Assembly (NCBI GenBank): GCA_913065025.1
Contig: CAJYAP010000011.1
Location: 1-35,006, forward strand
Length of the DNA stretch: 35,006 bases
Direction of reading: 5' to 3'
DNA from: an uncultured Gammaproteobacteria bacterium
Lineage (GTDB): Bacteria; Pseudomonadota; Gammaproteobacteria; Poriferisulfidales; GCA-002705445
Position 1 is the first letter of the stretch; every line of letters begins with the position of its first letter. The notes beneath the pieces are model-generated. The model was not told the DNA's origin. It saw nothing but the letters and a program-made list of their open reading frames with translations, and made no database searches. Both the position numbers and the translations under genes were made by a program. This document shows positions 7,119 through 15,649 of this stretch, piece after piece.

Positions 7119-7936
7119 TGTTTTATAAAAAATTTATTTTTTTTGTAATAATTTTATTTTCAGCATCAACTACATTTTCTAATGAAACTATATTCAATGG
7201 AAAGTTTGTCCAAGGGGGTATAGTGATAGGACAAAATAAATTGGCTAAGAAAGTTTTCTTTAATAAAAAGATCATACAAATTAGTAAAGATGGGTACTTC
7301 ATGTTTGGTTTTGGAAGAGATTATAAGTCATCATCGACTTTAAAAATCATTAAAGACAGTAAAGATGATATTTTAAAGTATAATTTTAATATAGAAAAAA
7401 GTATTTATAAAATTGAAAAAATTAGTGGCCTGCCTAATAAAATGGTTACTCCAGGGCCTGAGTTTTATAAAAAGATCAATGAAGACAGAACTCTAATAAA
7501 AAATAGTATGAACGAAAAATATGTTGTCGATAAATTTCCTTTAACTTTTATTAAACCTACTGAAGGAAGAATATCTGGCATCTATGGAAGTCAAAGAATT
7601 CTCAATGGTGTAAAGAAAAATCCACATGGAGGGCTAGATATTGCCGCCCCAGAAGGAACCCCAATAAAGACAATGTCAGATGGTAAAGTTTTATTGGCAG
7701 CAAAGGGTTTATACTACACTGGGAATATTGTTATTATTGATCATGGTTATGACCTTCAATCTATGTATATACATATGAAAGACATAAATATAAAGAAAGG
7801 TGATCTAGTAAAGCAGGGTCAAATTATTGGTACTGTAGGATCAACTGGAAGATCAACTGGACCTCACCTTCATTGGAACGTTTATTGGAATAAAGTAAGA
7901 GTTAATCCAGAGATTCTGCTTGCAATATCAAAATGA
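7118..7936 (+). CDS. M23-family (LytM domain) peptidase, exported
   Basis: A 272-residue protein with a signal peptide (about 1-21) and a beta-rich N-terminal part. The C-terminal LytM domain (about 140-268) keeps all key residues: H170 and D174 (HGGLDIAAP), H219 and the H250-x-H252 pair (PHLHWNVYW). An intact site argues for an active Zn-dependent peptidoglycan endopeptidase and not an EnvC-like activator. It lies between the peroxiredoxin and the YkuD gene, overlapping each by a start/stop pair, in what looks like a three-gene envelope operon. Confidence 0.87.
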   Translation: MFYKKFIFFVIILFSASTTFSNETIFNGKFVQGGIVIGQNKLAKKVFFNKKIIQISKDGYFMFGFGRDYKSSSTLKIIKDSKDDILKYNFNIEKSIYKIEKISGLPNKMVTPGPEFYKKINEDRTLIKNSMNEKYVVDKFPLTFIKPTEGRISGIYGSQRILNGVKKNPHGGLDIAAPEGTPIKTMSDGKVLLAAKGLYYTGNIVIIDHGYDLQSMYIHMKDINIKKGDLVKQGQIIGTVGSTGRSTGPHLHWNVYWNKVRVNPEILLAISK

Positions 7937-8415
7937 AAATTTTTTTCCTAATATTTTTATTTATTATTTCATTTGCATCTTATTCAAAAGATAAAATAGA
8001 TATAATTATTGTTAAAAAGTCTGAAAGAATCCTTTATGCTATTAAAGACGATAAAGTTATAAAAAAATTTGATATTGCTTTAGGAAGAAATCCTAAAGGC
8101 CATAAAAAATTTGAAGGAGATAAAAAAACACCTGAAGGTTATTATTTTATAGATGGAAAAAATTCTAAAAGTAAATTTTTTTTATCACTTCACACTTCAT
8201 ACCCAAATTTCCATGATAAACAAGTTGCTTTAAAAAATAATTTAAATCCAGGTGAGCATATTGCAATTCATGGATTGCCGCCAATAACTTTATTAGCGCA
8301 GTATTTGTATAGTGGTAAAGACTGGACTGATGGTTGCATTGCTTTGAATAATTCTGATATGAAAGAGCTTTGGGACCTTACAGAAGAGGGCACACAAATT
8401 CTTATCCGCCCTTAG
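7933..8415 (+). CDS. YkuD-domain protein (L,D-transpeptidase or DpaA-like amidase)
   Basis: It has 160 residues: a signal peptide (about 1-18) then a single YkuD catalytic domain. H113 in IAIHG and C135 in DWTDGCIAL are the catalytic His and Cys. The usual Arg two residues after GC-I/V is replaced by Ala (GCIAL), a form shared with YafK/DpaA-type members, so it could cross-link peptidoglycan or cleave protein-peptidoglycan bonds. There is no LysM or other binding domain. It is coupled to the M23 gene by an ATGA overlap, and its end overlaps the convergent ampG by 14 bp. Confidence 0.82.
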   Translation: MKIFFLIFLFIISFASYSKDKIDIIIVKKSERILYAIKDDKVIKKFDIALGRNPKGHKKFEGDKKTPEGYYFIDGKNSKSKFFLSLHTSYPNFHDKQVALKNNLNPGEHIAIHGLPPITLLAQYLYSGKDWTDGCIALNNSDMKELWDLTEEGTQILIRP

Positions 8416-9682
8416 AATCTTTATTAGTTAAGTAATAAGAAATTATAATTGCCGGTAATCCTAAAGTTGCAGAAATAAAAAATAATTCTGAATACCCAAA
8501 GTTGTCTACAACTAGTCCTGAAAATCCTGACAAAAATTTTCCTGGAACTAACATTAGTGAACTAAAAAGTGCATACTGAGTTGCAGTATATTTTGGGTCA
8601 GTCAGACTTGAAAGATAAGCTATAAAAACTGTACCAGCAAAGCCACCTGTAAAATTATCTAAGGCTATTGTTAATATAAACAGATTCATCTCGTTACCAA
8701 AAATTGATTGAACTACAAACATTAAAGTCGTAGAAGCTATCATTATAGAACCATAAAACAGAGGTTTTTTAACGCCATATCTTAATACAATAATTCCTCC
8801 AAAAAATGCACCAATTAGTGTCATGGCTATTCCAAAAACTTTAGTAACTGTTGCAATCTGGCTTAAGGTAAAACCAATATCTAAATAAAATGGATTTGCC
8901 ATCACAGCCATAGATAGGTCACTCAATCTATAAACACCAATAAAAATCAATATTAAAATTGCATCTTTGTATCTTGAAAAAAAATCTCGTATTGGCGCCC
9001 AAAACACTGCAGATATAAGATTATCTGTGTCTTCAATTTTGAATTTATGCTCATCAGGTTCTGACGACATTAATGTAGTTATTATTCCTATTAGCATCAA
9101 TGAAGACATAATCTTGTAAGATATTTCCCACGAATAACTATCAGCTATATATAATGCGCCAGCTCCTGAAACTAATATCGCTACTCTGTAACCAAACTGG
9201 TAGCCGGCAGTTAGAATTCCTTGTGATTCTATAGGAGCGATTTCTATTCTATAAGCATCAACAACAATATCCTGCGATGCTGAAAAAAAGGATACAAATA
9301 ATGCGCATATAGCAAAGGCAAATAAACTATCACCATTTGGAGAAATTGTTGCTAACAAGTAAAGAAAAATCCCAATAGAAATTTGTGTTATAAGAAGCCA
9401 GCTTCTTCTTTTACCTAAAGCTTTATGAATCAATGGTAATTTAATGCTATCTATTAAAGGCGCCCATAGAAATTTTAAACCATAGAAAATTGTAACCCAT
9501 CCAAAAAACCCTATTGTTGATCTAACTATTTCTTCATCTCTTAACCATGCTGACAATGTTGTGAATACCAATAATAAAGGTAGCCCAGCTGAAAAACCCA
9601 ACAGAAACATTGTCAATAGTTTCTTGTTTTTTAAGTGTGAAAAAATGTTGCCCCAAGCTTCTTTATTGAAAAAATCAGTCAT
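8402..9682 (-). CDS. ampG: AmpG-type muropeptide permease (MFS)
   Basis: Inner-membrane major facilitator importing anhydro-muropeptides for cell-wall recycling. It has 426 residues and about 12 membrane spans. AmpG-group features include LLGFSAGLPLLLVFTTLSAWL (partly quoted) near 27, GLKFLWAPLIDS near 68 and the SASQDIVVDAYRIE motif near 134. It lacks the extra spans of the longer E. coli protein. The start codon overlaps the xthA stop by one base. Facing the M23 and YkuD genes, it fits a local peptidoglycan-turnover group. Confidence 0.85.
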   Translation of the reverse strand: MTDFFNKEAWGNIFSHLKNKKLLTMFLLGFSAGLPLLLVFTTLSAWLRDEEIVRSTIGFFGWVTIFYGLKFLWAPLIDSIKLPLIHKALGKRRSWLLITQISIGIFLYLLATISPNGDSLFAFAICALFVSFFSASQDIVVDAYRIEIAPIESQGILTAGYQFGYRVAILVSGAGALYIADSYSWEISYKIMSSLMLIGIITTLMSSEPDEHKFKIEDTDNLISAVFWAPIRDFFSRYKDAILILIFIGVYRLSDLSMAVMANPFYLDIGFTLSQIATVTKVFGIAMTLIGAFFGGIIVLRYGVKKPLFYGSIMIASTTLMFVVQSIFGNEMNLFILTIALDNFTGGFAGTVFIAYLSSLTDPKYTATQYALFSSLMLVPGKFLSGFSGLVVDNFGYSELFFISATLGLPAIIISYYLTNKDSKGG

Positions 9683-10449
9683 TATATTTTATAAGTAAAA
9701 ATTAGAGGGGCATGGTCTGAAAAGAAGGTATCTCTATATATTTTTTGTTTTTTAATATTTTTTATAAGATTTCCAGATACTATTTGATAATCTATTCTCC
9801 ACCCCACATTATTTTCTCTAGCATTTCCTCTATTTGACCACCAAGTATACTCATCACTTTTTTGACTAAGCTCTCTAAAAGCGTCTACATATTGATTATT
9901 TTTAAATAATTCGTCTAGCCATGCTCTTTCTTCTGGAAGAAAACCAGAATTCTTTTTATTTCCTTTCCAATTTTTTAAATCAATTTCTTTATGGGCTATG
10001 TTCCAATCACCACATATAATGTATTTTCTTTTTGATTTTAAAATTTTTAACAAATGTTTTTTGAAAGACTTTAGAAATCTAAACTTTGCTTCTTGTCTAG
10101 CTTCTCCTGAAGAACCTGAAGGAGCATATAATGATATTATTGATAGATCCCCAAATTGAGCTTCAATGTACCTTCCTTCATTATCGAACTCTTCATCACC
10201 ATATTCATAAATTATTTTATCAGGCTTTATTTTTGAATGAATTGATACGCCACTATATCCTTTTTTTTCAGCACATTTAAAATACGAATATGTATTTCTT
10301 GCAAACATGGACTTAATGTCTATTTGGTCTTCTTGAGCTTTTAACTCTTGAATACATAGTACGTCACACTTTTGCTTCTTGTACCAATCAAAGAAGCCTT
10401 TTCTATGTGCGCTTCGAATACCGTTAAGATTGCATGATACAATTTTCAT
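9682..10449 (-). CDS. xthA: Exodeoxyribonuclease III / AP endonuclease
   Basis: Base-excision repair enzyme that cuts at abasic sites and trims 3' ends. It has 255 residues in a single endonuclease-exonuclease-phosphatase domain. Expected residues are present: N8, E35 (CIQELKA), Y108 (LYAPSG), D148 and N150 (GDWNIAH), D220 (WRIDYQ), and D245/H246 (SDHAPL). The tract WWSNRGNARENNVGWRIDY is typical of XthA. It is divergent from pyrE across 58 bp, where facing TATAAT boxes lie (10469-10474 plus; 10486-10491 minus). Confidence 0.93.
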   Translation of the reverse strand: MKIVSCNLNGIRSAHRKGFFDWYKKQKCDVLCIQELKAQEDQIDIKSMFARNTYSYFKCAEKKGYSGVSIHSKIKPDKIIYEYGDEEFDNEGRYIEAQFGDLSIISLYAPSGSSGEARQEAKFRFLKSFKKHLLKILKSKRKYIICGDWNIAHKEIDLKNWKGNKKNSGFLPEERAWLDELFKNNQYVDAFRELSQKSDEYTWWSNRGNARENNVGWRIDYQIVSGNLIKNIKKQKIYRDTFFSDHAPLIFTYKI

Positions 10450-10507
10450 ATAATAGGTCTTTTTAATATATAATATAGTCAGTCTATTATAACTTAGATA
10501 AAAAACA

Positions 10508-11146
10508 ATGAATTATAAAAAAACATTTATAGAATTAGCTATAAGGAAAAATGCTCTTAAATTTGGAAGCTTTAAGTTAAAATCTGAACGTATAAGTCCT
10601 TACTTTTTCAACAGTGGAGTGTTTTCTGACGGAAGATCATTATCTATTATAAGTAATTTATTCCTAGAGTTAATAAAAGAAAAAAACTTAAAATTTGTAA
10701 ACATCTTTGGCCCAGCTTACAAAGGTATACCTTTAGCATCAGCTTTATCAGCGTTCATAGCTACAAATAATGATTTAGACAGTAATTTTATATATGACAG
10801 AAAAGATCAAAAATTGCATGGTGAAAAAGGTGATATCGTTGGAAATTTTAAGAATGGAAATACTTTAATTGTCGATGACGTCATAACGGCTGGTACAGCT
10901 ATAAAAAATACTTTAAGAAAATTAGAAAAGTATAATGTGGAAACAAATATGCTTTTAGTTTTACTTGATAGACAAGAGAAAGGTAGTGAAGATATTTCTG
11001 CATCAGATGAAATCAAAAAAAAATTTAATATTCAAGTTTATAGCTTAATAAGTATTTCTGATATTATAGAATATGTTTCTAAGACTAAGGAATTTGAAAA
11101 ATTCAAAGATAGTATAATTGATTATAAAGATAAGTACGGCTCATAA
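10508..11146 (+). CDS. pyrE: Orotate phosphoribosyltransferase
   Basis: Makes orotidine monophosphate from orotate and PRPP in de novo pyrimidine synthesis. It has 212 residues. The PRPP-binding motif is IVDDVITAGTA (121-131). The orotate-side NSGVFSDG (35-42), AYKGIPLA (70-77) and the flexible catalytic loop DRKDQKLHGEKG (97-108) are intact. The gene is divergent from xthA, as pyrE and DNA-repair genes often are, and its end overlaps the convergent aroE by 6 bp. Confidence 0.94.
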   Translation: MNYKKTFIELAIRKNALKFGSFKLKSERISPYFFNSGVFSDGRSLSIISNLFLELIKEKNLKFVNIFGPAYKGIPLASALSAFIATNNDLDSNFIYDRKDQKLHGEKGDIVGNFKNGNTLIVDDVITAGTAIKNTLRKLEKYNVETNMLLVLLDRQEKGSEDISASDEIKKKFNIQVYSLISISDIIEYVSKTKEFEKFKDSIIDYKDKYGS

Positions 11147-11956
11147 TCTTTGTTTTAAAATACTTCTTAACTCATTCGTAATTAACGGTCTTTTTGATTC
11201 CCAAATATAAAATGAATCAGCTGCTTGCTCTAGTAGCATTCCTAAACCGTTATAAAATTTTAAATTATTTTTATTTGCCCAACTCATAAAACTGTTAGAC
11301 GCTTCCCCATAAGACATATCATAGCAAATGGTATCTTCTTTAAAAAAACTGTTAGGTAATACAAAATCCACATTATCTATACCTAAAGAAGTCGCATTTA
11401 TTATTAGATCAAATTCTAGCTTATTTTCATTTTCTATATTGATAGCTTGAATTTCACCAATATCTGAAAACTTTTTACTGAGGTCTTTTGCTTTTTTAAA
11501 AGTCCTATTAAAAATTTTTAATTCAGCTGGATTTTCATATAGAATATTTGGGATAACTCCCATAGCAGCTCCACCCGCTCCCATTAATAGAATTTTTTTA
11601 TTTTCAACTATGTAGCCAATATTTTTTGTAAGATCTTCTATGAATCCAGATCCGTCAGTATTATCTCCATGAATTTCACCGTCTTTTAGTGAAATAGTGT
11701 TAACTGAGCCAGTGATTAAAGCAATATTAGATTTAGTAGTCGCTAAATTATAAGCATCTTGCTTAAATGGAAGTGTAATATTAAATCCAGAGCCACCATC
11801 TTTTAGAAAATTTCTAGCTTCAATATTAAATTTTCCTATGGTCCCTAAAATTGGCTCATAACTTATTTCTATATTTAAACTTTTGGCAAAATAAGAATGG
11901 ATCAGAGGCGACATACTATGTTTGATTGGATTTCCAAAAACAGCGTATCTTTTCAT
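11141..11956 (-). CDS. aroE: Shikimate dehydrogenase
   Basis: NADPH-dependent reduction of 3-dehydroshikimate to shikimate in aromatic amino-acid synthesis. It has 271 residues. The substrate-site SMSPLIHS (14-21) and the catalytic pair K65 (TLPFK) and D101 (NTDG) are present, as is the nucleotide-binding GAGGAAMG (126-133). It follows hemB with a one-base TAATG overlap. In E. coli aroE sits beside tsaC; here it has moved next to hemB about 4 kb away. Confidence 0.94.
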   Translation of the reverse strand: MKRYAVFGNPIKHSMSPLIHSYFAKSLNIEISYEPILGTIGKFNIEARNFLKDGGSGFNITLPFKQDAYNLATTKSNIALITGSVNTISLKDGEIHGDNTDGSGFIEDLTKNIGYIVENKKILLMGAGGAAMGVIPNILYENPAELKIFNRTFKKAKDLSKKFSDIGEIQAINIENENKLEFDLIINATSLGIDNVDFVLPNSFFKEDTICYDMSYGEASNSFMSWANKNNLKFYNGLGMLLEQAADSFYIWESKRPLITNELRSILKQRL

Positions 11957-12954
11957 TATTTCTTATCCAACCACTCTAGAATCTCTGGCGTATAATATGT
12001 TAAAACACCGTTACAACCAGCTCTCTTAAAACAGTACATTGCTTCCAAAACAGATGATTTTTCATCAATATAGTTTTTCAGCGCCGCACTTTTTATCATA
12101 GAGTACTCACCACTCACATGATAAGAGAATATTGGTATAGAAAATTTATTTTTTATTTTCGAAACAATATCTAAATACGGTAAACCTGGTTTTATTATTA
12201 TCATATCTGCGCCTTCATTAATATCTAAACTAATCTCTAAAGAAGCTTCTGAAATATTAGCAAAATCCATTTGATATGTTTCTTTTGAAGAATCTTTCAA
12301 ATTAGTTGAAGAATCTACAGCGTTTCTAAATGGCCCATATAAGTTTGAGGCATATTTTGCAGCATAAGATAGTATTTTTGTATTATGAAATTTATTTTTT
12401 TCTAACGTATTTCTAATAGCTAGTATTCGACCGTCCATCATATCTGATGGCGCGACTATATCAGCACCTGCTTCAGCATGTGACAACGCTTGCTTAGTTA
12501 AAACTTTTACAGTTTGATCGTTTAATACATAGCCATTCTTATCTACCAAACCATCATGCCCACTTAAAGTATAAGGGTCTAAAGCTACATCAGTAATTAT
12601 TCCTAAATCCGGGTATTCTTTCTTAATTATTTTTACTGCAGTTTGGACTAATCCTTTAGGGTTAAATGCTTCTTCAGCATCTTGAGATTTTTTAGTTTCA
12701 CCGACAACTGGAAAAAGTGCAATTGCATTCAAGCCCTTCTTATGAAGTTTTCCTAATATCGGAACGAGCTTGTCAACAGAATATCTTTTCTTACCTGGCA
12801 TTGAATCAATAGGTTCTTCTTTATTTTTCCCTGGCAAAATAAATATTGGATATATTAAATCATCAGCAGAGAATGAAGTTTCACGTATTAAATTTCTAAT
12901 AAATTTAGAAGACCTATTCCTTCTCATTCTTGTATTAGGATAACTTTTACACAT
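11956..12954 (-). CDS. hemB: Delta-aminolevulinic acid dehydratase (porphobilinogen synthase)
   Basis: Condenses two 5-aminolevulinate molecules to porphobilinogen in heme synthesis. It has 332 residues. The Schiff-base lysines are K200 (SYAAKYAS) and K255 (IIIKPGLPY). The active-site metal loop reads DVALDPYTLSGHDG (122-135): A124, D126 and D134 replace the three cysteines of zinc enzymes, marking the zinc-independent, Mg-stimulated type known from Pseudomonas. The start may instead be M10 (MRRNRSSKF). It is the first gene of a hemB-aroE pair, divergent from dsbB across 44 bp. Confidence 0.94.
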   Translation of the reverse strand: MCKSYPNTRMRRNRSSKFIRNLIRETSFSADDLIYPIFILPGKNKEEPIDSMPGKKRYSVDKLVPILGKLHKKGLNAIALFPVVGETKKSQDAEEAFNPKGLVQTAVKIIKKEYPDLGIITDVALDPYTLSGHDGLVDKNGYVLNDQTVKVLTKQALSHAEAGADIVAPSDMMDGRILAIRNTLEKNKFHNTKILSYAAKYASNLYGPFRNAVDSSTNLKDSSKETYQMDFANISEASLEISLDINEGADMIIIKPGLPYLDIVSKIKNKFSIPIFSYHVSGEYSMIKSAALKNYIDEKSSVLEAMYCFKRAGCNGVLTYYTPEILEWLDKK

Positions 12955-12963
12955 AGCTTTAAG

Positions 12964-12992
12964 CTGAAATTATTAATTAATAAGCCTATAAT
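12964..12992 (+). promoter_or_regulatory. dsbB promoter, leaderless arrangement
   Basis: A -35-like CTGAAA (12964-12969), a 17-bp spacer and a perfect -10 TATAAT (12987-12992). Only 6 bp separate the -10 from the ATG at 12999, so transcription would start at or next to the start codon. Confidence 0.5.
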
Positions 12993-12998
12993 ATAGAT

Positions 12999-13499
12999 AT
13001 GTTCAAACTAATCAAATTAGAAGCTATTGGTTTAATTATATGTATATTATCTCTGCTAATTGCATATATATACTTTGATTTAGTTAAGCAACTTGCAGCT
13101 TGCACTCTTTGTGTTTTGGATAGATTTTTACTATTTGGTACGGCGATAATATTTGCCGTTATTTTAACCACAAGAAGAAAATATTTTTTTAAAACACTGC
13201 TTTCTTTTAATCTAGTTTTATGTGTAATTGGCATCATAAGCACAATAAGACATATATGGTTACAAAAATTTTATGACGAATCTTCTATGGATGGATTTGG
13301 TTGTGGTGGAGATTTCTTTTATTATATTTCTACATTGCCGATTTTAGATGCAATTATAAATATTTTTGATAATCCAACTCCATGTAACGATATCAAATGG
13401 GAGCTTTTTGGACTTTCAATTCCAATGTATACATTTATTTTATTCGTTATATTATTTATAATCTCAATTAAATTATTATTTAAAGGAAAACATGATTAG
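12999..13499 (+). CDS. dsbB: Disulfide bond formation protein DsbB
   Basis: Inner-membrane quinone reductase that re-oxidises periplasmic DsbA. It has 166 residues and four membrane spans. The first periplasmic cysteine pair is C35/C38 (CTLC) with R42 after it. The second pair is C102 and C129, the latter in TPCNDIKWELFGLSIP, the family's C-x-W-x-LFGLS hallmark. Positions agree closely with E. coli DsbB. The next gene overlaps it by 8 bp, so the two are co-translated. Confidence 0.93.
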   Translation: MFKLIKLEAIGLIICILSLLIAYIYFDLVKQLAACTLCVLDRFLLFGTAIIFAVILTTRRKYFFKTLLSFNLVLCVIGIISTIRHIWLQKFYDESSMDGFGCGGDFFYYISTLPILDAIINIFDNPTPCNDIKWELFGLSIPMYTFILFVILFIISIKLLFKGKHD

Positions 13500-13908
13500 T
13501 ACAAAAAGAATTGCTCTTTTCATTATTTTATTATCTATATTTAGCTTATCTCATAGTGAAAATCATAATAAACCCTCAATTGAACTTGAAGGAGTCGTTG
13601 ATGGAGGCACATACAAATCTCCCATACAATTAAATTTTATTGTAAAAAATATGAAAGTTCTTAAAGCAGGTATAAAAGAAAAAAATAGCGGTCATCACCA
13701 TTTATTAATAAATTTAGATGCACTACCAGATTTAAAAATGCCGCTTCCTATGACAGAGAATATTATACATTTTGGAAAAGCTCAAACATCTACATCGCTT
13801 GACTTAGAATCTGGCAAATATACTATTCAACTTTTATTTGCAGATTACAGTCACACGCCACATGAAGTTCCTCTGATAACGGATAAAGTAACTTTTTTTA
13901 TTAAGTAG
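13492..13908 (+). CDS. Exported DUF4399-family protein
   Basis: It has 138 residues: a signal peptide (about 1-22) then one small beta-rich domain matching the DUF4399 pattern. Recognisable pieces are NSGHHHLLINL (66-75), IIHFGKAQTSTSLDLESGKY (91-110) and a closing FADYSHTPHEVPL. The conserved histidines H68-H70, H93, H121 and H124 could form a metal site, but that is inference. The family's function is unknown to me. It overlaps dsbB and precedes the TupA-like gene by 26 bp, so the three probably form one operon. Confidence 0.75.
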   Translation: MISTKRIALFIILLSIFSLSHSENHNKPSIELEGVVDGGTYKSPIQLNFIVKNMKVLKAGIKEKNSGHHHLLINLDALPDLKMPLPMTENIIHFGKAQTSTSLDLESGKYTIQLLFADYSHTPHEVPLITDKVTFFIK

Positions 13909-13934
13909 ATTAAATTTTTAAAAGAGCTAATAGT

Positions 13935-14738
13935 ATGTTTAAAAAGATTGTTTTTGTATTTTTAGTTTCAAGCTTTTCTCATTCATCTGAATTTTTAGTC
14001 GTGCAATCAACTACATCAACTTCCGACTCAGGATTCTACGACTTTTTACTTCCAATTTATGAAAAGAAAACTGGTATTGATATAAGAGTTGTAGCTGTAG
14101 GTACCGGTCAAGCTATTAAGAATGCTGAAAATGGTGATGGTGATTTACTTATAGTTCATTCAGAAGATGATGAAAGGGACTTTGTATTGAAAGGTTTTGG
14201 CATAGAAAGAAAAGAGTTAATGTATAATGATTTTATAATAATTGGCCCTAAAAATGACCCAGAAAATTTGAAAAATAAAAAAAGTGTTAAGGATGTTTTT
14301 AACGCTATAAAAAATAAAAAGCTTCCTTTTTTAACAAGAGGCGATAACAGTGGTACTCATAAAAAAGAAGTCTCATTGTGGGAAAGTGCCGAGATAACGC
14401 CAGGTTTGCTTGATCCAAAGCATTATATTGATGCTGGAAGGGGTATGGGAGCTACATTAAACATGGCTGCTAGTATGGATGCATATACAATAACGGATCG
14501 AGGTACATGGCTAAGTTTTAATAATAAACAAGATTTGGGAATCTTATTTTCTGGGGTCCCCCCGTTGCATAATCAATACAGTGTAATTGTTATTAATCCT
14601 GAAAAGCACCCACATGTAAAATATAAATTAGCAAAAGATTTATCAAATTGGCTTATTAGTAATGAAGGGCAGGAATTAATTTCTAAATATAAAATTTTAG
14701 GACAACAATTATTTTTTCCAAATGCAAAAAATAACTAA
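13935..14738 (+). CDS. TupA-like tungstate-binding periplasmic protein
   Basis: Solute-binding protein of the tungstate ABC importer type. It has 267 residues and a signal peptide (about 1-18). The oxyanion-binding start VVQSTTSTSDSGFYDFLLP (22-40) and VGTGQAIKNAENGDGDLLIVHS (partly quoted, about 55-76) are characteristic, followed by YNDFIIIGP and TRGDNSGTHKKE. Tungstate is the family norm; molybdate is possible. No TupB permease or TupC ATPase is adjacent, as convergent hemF follows with a 4-bp overlap. An AGAG lies before the ATG. Confidence 0.85.
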   Translation: MFKKIVFVFLVSSFSHSSEFLVVQSTTSTSDSGFYDFLLPIYEKKTGIDIRVVAVGTGQAIKNAENGDGDLLIVHSEDDERDFVLKGFGIERKELMYNDFIIIGPKNDPENLKNKKSVKDVFNAIKNKKLPFLTRGDNSGTHKKEVSLWESAEITPGLLDPKHYIDAGRGMGATLNMAASMDAYTITDRGTWLSFNNKQDLGILFSGVPPLHNQYSVIVINPEKHPHVKYKLAKDLSNWLISNEGQELISKYKILGQQLFFPNAKNN

Positions 14739-15649
14739 ATCCATTTTTTAGGAACTAGAAAACTGTTATACAATTCTTCTTCTTTACTGTTTTTTTTAAT
14801 ATTGTATTTATAATCCCACTTCACTAAAGGCGGCATTGACATTAATATCGATTCAGTCCTACCATTAGATTGTAAACCAAATAATGTTCCTCTGTCATAA
14901 ACAAGATTAAACTCGACATACCTACCCCTTCGAAATAATTGAAAGTCTTTCTGTTGTTCATTATAAGACTCATGAAGACGTTTTTCCACAATGGGGCTAT
15001 ATGCGTCCATAAATCCATTTCCTACAGACTTAATAAAATTAAAGCAATCTTGGAATTTCCATATATTTAAGTCATCAAAAAAAATTCCACCAATACCTCT
15101 GGGTTCACTTCTATGTTTTATATAAAAATAATCGTCGCAATTTTTCTTATATTGATCATATATTTCCTCGCCATAAGGCGAACATAAATCCCTAGCTGTT
15201 TTGTGCCAATGCACTGCATCTTCCTCGTAACCATAATAAGGAGTCATATCAAACCCACCACCAAACCACCATATTGGTGGAGAATTTTCGCTATATGCTA
15301 TAAATAATCTTACATTCAAATGTACAGTAGGAACATGGGGATTTTTTGGATGACAGACAACAGACACACCCATGGCTTGATAACTTCTACCTTGTAACTC
15401 TGTTCTCAAATTTGTTGCTGCAGCAGGTAAATGTTTGCCTGATATATCAGAAAAGTTAACACCGACCTTATCAAAAATATCTCCACTTTGTAAGATTCCA
15501 GTAACACCGCCTCCTCCCTCATCTCTAACCCACTCATCCTTGATAAATTTGTTGTTATCATATTTGCATACCATTGCAATTATATTATTCTGCAAATCTA
15601 ATAAATAATTTCTTACTTCTAATACATTATCTGCGTTAATTTCCTGCAT
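14735..15649 (-). CDS. hemF: Oxygen-dependent coproporphyrinogen III oxidase
   Basis: Converts coproporphyrinogen III to protoporphyrinogen IX using O2, so the organism is aerobic at least part of the time. It has 304 residues. Family blocks are all present: GGVTGILQSGDIFDKVGVNF (44-64 region), HPKNPHVPTVHLNVR, WWFGGGFDMTPYYGYEEDA, RSEPRGIGGIFFDD and RRGRYVEFNLVYDRGTLFGL. Its ATG directly abuts the tsaC stop, placing it at the end of a smg-topA-tsaC-hemF transcript. Confidence 0.96.
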   Translation of the reverse strand: MQEINADNVLEVRNYLLDLQNNIIAMVCKYDNNKFIKDEWVRDEGGGGVTGILQSGDIFDKVGVNFSDISGKHLPAAATNLRTELQGRSYQAMGVSVVCHPKNPHVPTVHLNVRLFIAYSENSPPIWWFGGGFDMTPYYGYEEDAVHWHKTARDLCSPYGEEIYDQYKKNCDDYFYIKHRSEPRGIGGIFFDDLNIWKFQDCFNFIKSVGNGFMDAYSPIVEKRLHESYNEQQKDFQLFRRGRYVEFNLVYDRGTLFGLQSNGRTESILMSMPPLVKWDYKYNIKKNSKEEELYNSFLVPKKWI

